This document shows positions 6,008 through 7,049 of a stretch of DNA of 7,049 nt, piece after piece. Source of the stretch: Alphaproteobacteria bacterium (GTDB lineage Bacteria > Pseudomonadota > Alphaproteobacteria > UBA7887); contig JANQOH010000064.1 in the NCBI GenBank assembly GCA_028289725.1, positions 1 to 7,049 of the forward strand, read 5' to 3'. Below the pieces are notes generated by a model. It worked only from the letters and a program-made list of their open reading frames with translations. It searched no databases and was not told where the DNA came from. Made by a program: the position numbers and the translations under genes. Numbering within the stretch: the stretch's first letter is position 1; every line of letters begins with the position of its first letter.

Positions 6008-7049
6008 ATGAAAAAGAGAATTGGCCGCGCTTGGTTGAGATTAATGTGGTTGGGTGCGTGGGTGATGGGCGCTTCAGCCTTGGTGGCGACCGGGGCTTAC
6101 GCCGAAGGTTTAACCTGCATGGAGCTTTCCGATCCCGGTCTCTTCAGCAATACCGTTGTCAGTAGAGTTAGCGTGGCAACGGCTCGCGATGGATCGCGCT
6201 ACTGCAAAGTCGAAGGCACCATTCGTCCGACACCCGGCTCGGTCATCGGCGTGGTGTACCGCCTGCCGTTTAAGGCGAAATGGAACGGCCGGTTGCTCGG
6301 GCTTGGCGGCGGTGCGTTTGGCGGCGTGCTCAATTTTAGCCCCAACGCCGGCGAACGCTTCATCCGGCGCGGCTATGCCGTCGCCGCGTCGGACTCCGGG
6401 CATTCCGGCAAGGCCATGCTCGCGGAATGGGGCTTGAACGCGAATGGCACGCCGAACCGCGACGCGATCATCGATTATGCGCATCGTGCCATCCACGTGA
6501 TGACGGTTGTCGCGAAACAAGTGATCCGCGCCTACTACGGCGAACCGCCGCGCTATTCCTATTACGAAGGCTGTTCGACCGGGGGGCGCATGGGTTTGGT
6601 CGAGGTACAGCGCTATCCGCATGACTATGACGGCGTCGTGGTCGGGGCACCCGTGATGCACTTGTCGCATGTCACGACAACGGGAATCTGGCAGGGCCGC
6701 GCTTTCCACGGCGATGGCGCAACCGCGCCGAGTCAGGCGCAATTGCAAGCTCTGTCCGATGCGGTCCTCGCGGCGTGTGATGCCGACGACGGCGTTCAAG
6801 ACGGCGTTTTGAATGATCCGCCCAGTTGCGATTGGGACCCGGCCGTCCTCGCCTGCGAGAGCGAGACAGGAGGGGATCAATGCCTTGGCGTCGGTGAACT
6901 CGCCGCAGTGCAGAAAATCTACGCGGGACCGATGGCGTCGGACGGGACACCGCTTTACGTCGGTGTGCCGCCAGGCGGCGAAGAAAATTGGGGCTCATGG
7001 CTGTTCGCCGGCGATCATGGCCCGTTTGGCAGCGCCTATGGCCTCGCCG
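6008..7049 (+). CDS. Secreted tannase/feruloyl esterase family protein, 3'-partial
   Basis: The family consists of secreted serine esterases that split phenolic esters such as galloyl or feruloyl esters. The visible 347 residues begin with a signal peptide: basic n-region MKKRIGRAWLR, hydrophobic core to about 29, and a cleavage site near AYA-EG (30-34). The mature part has VVYRLPFKAKWNGRLLGLGGGAFGG (82-106) and RRGYAVAASDSGHSG (120-134). The nucleophile elbow is GCSTGGR (188-194) with S190. C189 directly before it fits the family's CS-D-HC disulfide-linked triad; the Asp and His-Cys parts lie beyond the window. CDADDGVQDGVLNDPPSC (257-274) matches the lid-domain calcium-binding loop with its cysteines. 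The start at 6008 was chosen because it gives a complete signal peptide, although its Shine-Dalgarno site (AGGG, 10 nt upstream) is weak. It is divergent from the Amidohydro_2 gene. Substrate specificity cannot be read from the sequence. Confidence 0.92.
   Translation, partial: MKKRIGRAWLRLMWLGAWVMGASALVATGAYAEGLTCMELSDPGLFSNTVVSRVSVATARDGSRYCKVEGTIRPTPGSVIGVVYRLPFKAKWNGRLLGLGGGAFGGVLNFSPNAGERFIRRGYAVAASDSGHSGKAMLAEWGLNANGTPNRDAIIDYAHRAIHVMTVVAKQVIRAYYGEPPRYSYYEGCSTGGRMGLVEVQRYPHDYDGVVVGAPVMHLSHVTTTGIWQGRAFHGDGATAPSQAQLQALSDAVLAACDADDGVQDGVLNDPPSCDWDPAVLACESETGGDQCLGVGELAAVQKIYAGPMASDGTPLYVGVPPGGEENWGSWLFAGDHGPFGSAYGLA

Noticed and set aside
6110..6880. Long minus-strand open frame (256 codons) opposite the tannase-like gene
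   Set aside because: It lies wholly antisense to a clear esterase with signal peptide and GCSTGGR motif, has no recognisable domain, and is expected as a shadow of GC-rich coding DNA.
1..7049. Search by eye for CRISPR repeats, IS ends, tRNA genes, riboswitch-like leaders and defence genes
   Set aside because: No spaced direct repeats, terminal inverted repeats with a transposase, cloverleaf patterns or defence domains were found.

Overview
The window reads as a stretch of a GC-rich bacterial chromosome, most likely from an alphaproteobacterium. Codon third positions favour G/C, and rmuC lies back to back with a def-fmt-truA operon, an arrangement I associate with Alphaproteobacteria. This assignment is inferred from gene content and order. 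No rRNA or tRNA gene marks the lineage, and no species can be named.

Layout, left to right. (1) Positions 2-1147, plus strand: the C-terminal part of an imidazolonepropionase-like amidohydrolase whose N-terminus lies outside the window. (2) Positions 1144-3428, minus strand: a housekeeping operon, def, then fmt, then truA. Its stop codon overlaps the stop of gene 1 on the shared palindrome CTAG. (3) Positions 3429-3513: an 85-bp divergent control region between def and rmuC. (4) Positions 3514-4656, plus strand: rmuC, a membrane-anchored coiled-coil protein with a predicted nuclease-like core. (5) Positions 4657-4913: a gap without a full gene. It holds a small GC hairpin and a 51-codon open frame with its own Shine-Dalgarno site. 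That frame looks like the first repeat of a BNR/Asp-box beta-propeller protein whose remainder is missing. (6) Positions 4914-5921, minus strand: an Amidohydro_2 (COG3618-type) TIM-barrel hydrolase, probably a lactonase. (7) Positions 5922-6007: an 86-bp divergent spacer. (8) Positions 6008-7049, plus strand: a secreted tannase/feruloyl-esterase family enzyme cut off by the window end.

The genes fall into two functional groups. Def and Fmt are the two ends of the N-formylmethionine cycle: Fmt formylates initiator Met-tRNA, and Def removes the formyl group from nascent proteins. TruA modifies the tRNA anticodon stem-loop. RmuC is a genome-stability factor that shares the promoter region. The flanking genes are accessory catabolic hydrolases. 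The right-hand pair (secreted esterase plus cytoplasmic lactonase-like enzyme, divergently arranged) could belong to one route for plant phenolic esters, but this is only inferred from family and position.

I see no CRISPR array, insertion sequence, tRNA, integrase or obvious new defence system. The least ordinary parts are the beta-propeller remnant with a strong inverted repeat, the two compact divergent promoter regions, and the non-ATG starts of both def and fmt.
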